DNA from: CAYNJF01 sp964351745 | GTDB taxonomy: Bacteria > Pseudomonadota > Gammaproteobacteria > Berkiellales > Berkiellaceae | Direction of reading: 5' to 3' | Length of the DNA: 21,042 nt | Assembly (NCBI GenBank): GCA_964351745.1 | Contig: CAYGPI010000048.1 | Coordinates: 1-21,042, forward strand | Shown here: positions 19,523 through 21,042 of the stretch, in pieces | How the letters are laid out: each line of letters opens with the position of its first letter | Position numbering within the stretch: the stretch's first letter is position 1 | The notes under the pieces: generated by a model | What the model was told of the DNA's origin: nothing | Seen by the model: the letters and a program-made list of their open reading frames with translations, nothing else | The model's database searches: none | Position numbers and translations under genes: made by a program

Positions 19523-20377
19523 TTAGAACCAATCTTCATCTTTTAATTGAGCTTTAGGGGCTGCTTGAACAGCTTTTCGGACTTTTGTTTCAGGTTTTGG
19601 TTCGTGTTGGATTTTGTTTCGCTCTAAATAGTGTAAATCCATAATCATAAGATTCCAAAAAAATGGGGAGATCAATAAAACACATAGGCAATTTCCCGCT
19701 AAAGCCATCCACCGCAATTCTGGAGTAAGTTCTACAACATAATTTAACCAAAATGGCGTTGTAAATAAAGTACACAACAAAAGAAAGGCTAACGTGCTTC
19801 TTGAGAGAGTCTGAAAGTAATGTCCCTTCATGATCTCTTTAAGATGTAACCCAGGAAAAGTTGCTTCTGATGATGCAGTGCAAATGATTAATAGGCTTAA
19901 AAGATTAGTATTAAGTAAAAGGATGATTAGAAAACAGGTAACCCCAACAACAGGCCACAGAGCTTGCTCTAATTCACGGTGAATTAAAAAGAAGGCTAGA
20001 ACGCTACTTAGACCTATTAAAAGGCTAGGAACAATAAAAATGCCAACTAAGCTGCTTATCAGAGCTAAAATTTTAGAAAAGCCAAGCAGGAAAGCATGCT
20101 TAAAGTTTGGCTTATTATCCTTCATGATTTCTGAGTGAAAGTAGAGATAGCCTGCGATTAATGGTACCCAAAGCAGCCACCCAATCATCAAAATGGATAA
20201 AAGCTGAGGTTGGCTCTCAAAGTTAATAAAATGATAAGTAAAAGAAAGTGCGGTATAGACGAGTGACACAATCAAATAATACGGTAGTAATTTCCCATAA
20301 TGTTTAAAGGTTAAACAGAAAGAAGAAGCTAAGTAACTTGCAAAATTAACTTTTAATGGTGCTGTATGCTCTGTCAT
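19523..20377 (-). CDS. Polytopic inner-membrane protein of unknown function
   Basis: A 284-aa protein with about six hydrophobic segments, centred near residues 40, 65, 108, 124-130, 150-165, 197-207 and 226-242 (some may pair into one hairpin). The N-terminus is short and cytoplasm-like. The C-terminal 40 residues are charged (PKPETKVRKAVQAAPKAQLKDEDWF) and probably cytoplasmic. There are no transporter motifs, catalytic residues or signal peptide. I do not recognise the family; it resembles the anonymous membrane proteins often annotated as BPSS1780- or DUF-type. It is divergent from purU across a 111-bp region and likely monocistronic. Confidence 0.7.
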   Translation of the reverse strand: MTEHTAPLKVNFASYLASSFCLTFKHYGKLLPYYLIVSLVYTALSFTYHFINFESQPQLLSILMIGWLLWVPLIAGYLYFHSEIMKDNKPNFKHAFLLGFSKILALISSLVGIFIVPSLLIGLSSVLAFFLIHRELEQALWPVVGVTCFLIILLLNTNLLSLLIICTASSEATFPGLHLKEIMKGHYFQTLSRSTLAFLLLCTLFTTPFWLNYVVELTPELRWMALAGNCLCVLLISPFFWNLMIMDLHYLERNKIQHEPKPETKVRKAVQAAPKAQLKDEDWF

Positions 20378-20452
20378 AAAATTTCCCTTTTAATCAAACT
20401 TTAGCATATCATTTCTGTTGCTAGTCTGTAGACTGAATCGTAGCGAAAAAAC

Positions 20453-20461
20453 TGGTATAAT
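20453..20461 (+). promoter_or_regulatory. Extended -10 promoter of purU
   Basis: TGGTATAAT (20453-20461) is a perfect extended -10 (TGnTATAAT), 27 bp before the ATG. The -35 is weak, as is common with extended -10 promoters. A possible ribosome site (GTAGG/GGTAGGA) lies at 20478-20487. Confidence 0.55.
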
Positions 20462-20488
20462 TTGCCTAAATTATAGAGTAGGTAGGAC

Positions 20489-21042
20489 ATGTCATATATT
20501 CAAGAAAAGTCTGTTGCAAGATTAATTGTAACCTGTGAAGATAAACCAGGGATAGTGTGTAAAATAACTAAATTTTTATTCGATCACTGTGCAAACATTA
20601 CAGCGCTTGATCAACATTCTACGGATCCTGAAAACGGTCGCTTTTTTTTAAGACTTGAGTTTCAGACGCCTCATTTAGATGTTACAAAAAACGAGTTTGC
20701 TCAGAAATTTCAAACGGAAGTTGCTGATCCTTTATCTTTAGAATTTAAAATTAGTTACGCTAGTGAATTTAAAAAGATGGCGCTTCTGGTTTCAAAGCAT
20801 GATCATGCTTTCTTAGATCTTTTATGGCGGTATTCTCGTAAAGAATTACCATTAGACATTTCAATGGTGATTAGTAACCATGAGGATTTGAGAGAGGCAA
20901 CAGAGCGTTTTGGCATTCCATTCCATCATGTACCCAATGGCGTAAGTTTGCGTGAACAAGCCGAGCAAAACATGCTTACTCTCTTAAAAGATAAAGTTGA
21001 TGGCATTATTTTAGCACGGTACATGCAGATATTGTCAGGCGA
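20489..21042 (+). CDS. purU: Formyltetrahydrofolate deformylase, N-terminal part (runs off the window)
   Basis: The open frame from ATG 20489 gives 184 residues before the window ends. Residues about 10-85 are an ACT domain (RLIVTCEDKPGIVCKITKFL), which senses amino acids in this family. From residue 97 the formyl-hydrolase domain begins with KMALLVSKHDHAFLDLLWR, followed by VISNHEDL (127-134) and FGIPFHHVP (141-149), where the Asn and His of the active site lie. GIILARYMQILS (172-183) is the next signature. PurU releases formate from 10-formyl-THF to balance the one-carbon pool and feed PurT-dependent purine synthesis. The catalytic Asp and C-terminus are outside. A good ribosome site and the extended -10 promoter precede it. 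Confidence 0.92.
   Translation, partial: MSYIQEKSVARLIVTCEDKPGIVCKITKFLFDHCANITALDQHSTDPENGRFFLRLEFQTPHLDVTKNEFAQKFQTEVADPLSLEFKISYASEFKKMALLVSKHDHAFLDLLWRYSRKELPLDISMVISNHEDLREATERFGIPFHHVPNGVSLREQAEQNMLTLLKDKVDGIILARYMQILSG

Noticed and set aside
1..21042. tRNA, rRNA or known riboswitch
   Set aside because: No cloverleaf, rRNA segment or recognisable riboswitch core was found by reading. A covariance-model search could still reveal a small RNA.

Overview
The window is about 21 kb of AT-rich bacterial DNA with a gammaproteobacterial gene complement: outer-membrane barrels ending in aromatic residues, BioF, PurU, a KAS III/crotonase fatty-acid cluster and a RAYT-type Y1 transposase. One gene encodes a protein with the complete layout of a eukaryotic SNAP-25-type (Qbc) SNARE. 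Together these suggest a host-associated gammaproteobacterium, most plausibly a member of the Legionellales (a Legionella-, Coxiella- or Berkiella-like intracellular bacterium). The lineage is inferred, because no rRNA or other phylogenetic marker is present.

Layout. 1-542 (-): N-terminal part of a porin-like outer membrane protein. 543-914: the porin promoter followed by a cluster of TGTCC-containing repeats. 915-1346 (+): PPC/DUF296-domain protein. 1438-2082 (+): unknown 214-aa protein behind a Fur-box-like operator. 2118-2777 (-), convergent with it: the SNAP-25-like SNARE, the outstanding item of the window. 2997-4076 (+): CDP-paratose-2-epimerase-like SDR enzyme. 4245-7208 (+): a 987-aa TPR / sulfotransferase / TPR / methyltransferase fusion. 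7253-8242 (-): RAYT transposase. 8308-10297 (-): translationally coupled lipoprotein hydrolase and bioF.

10427-14695 (+): a two-gene operon with a passenger-less autotransporter-type barrel followed by a full autotransporter, closed by a strong terminator. 14740-18488 (-): a lipid-metabolism operon in transcription order crotonase, KAS III, thioesterase and FAD/NAD(P)-binding protein. The thioesterase is split by one in-frame stop codon. 18571-18945 (-): a degenerate Hpt-domain protein without the phospho-accepting His. 19155-19487 (+): small ankyrin-like protein. 19523-20377 (-): polytopic membrane protein. 20489-end (+): 5' part of purU.

How the genes fit together. Housekeeping genes (bioF, purU, the fatty-acid operon) are mixed with surface genes (porin, autotransporters) and probable host-interaction genes (SNARE, perhaps its unknown neighbour). 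The SNARE has no signal peptide or transmembrane helix. It has two SNARE motifs, each with a central Gln, and a paired-Cys linker like the palmitoylated linker of SNAP-25. The simplest reading is a horizontally acquired, secreted effector acting on host membrane fusion. Secretion and activity are inferred.
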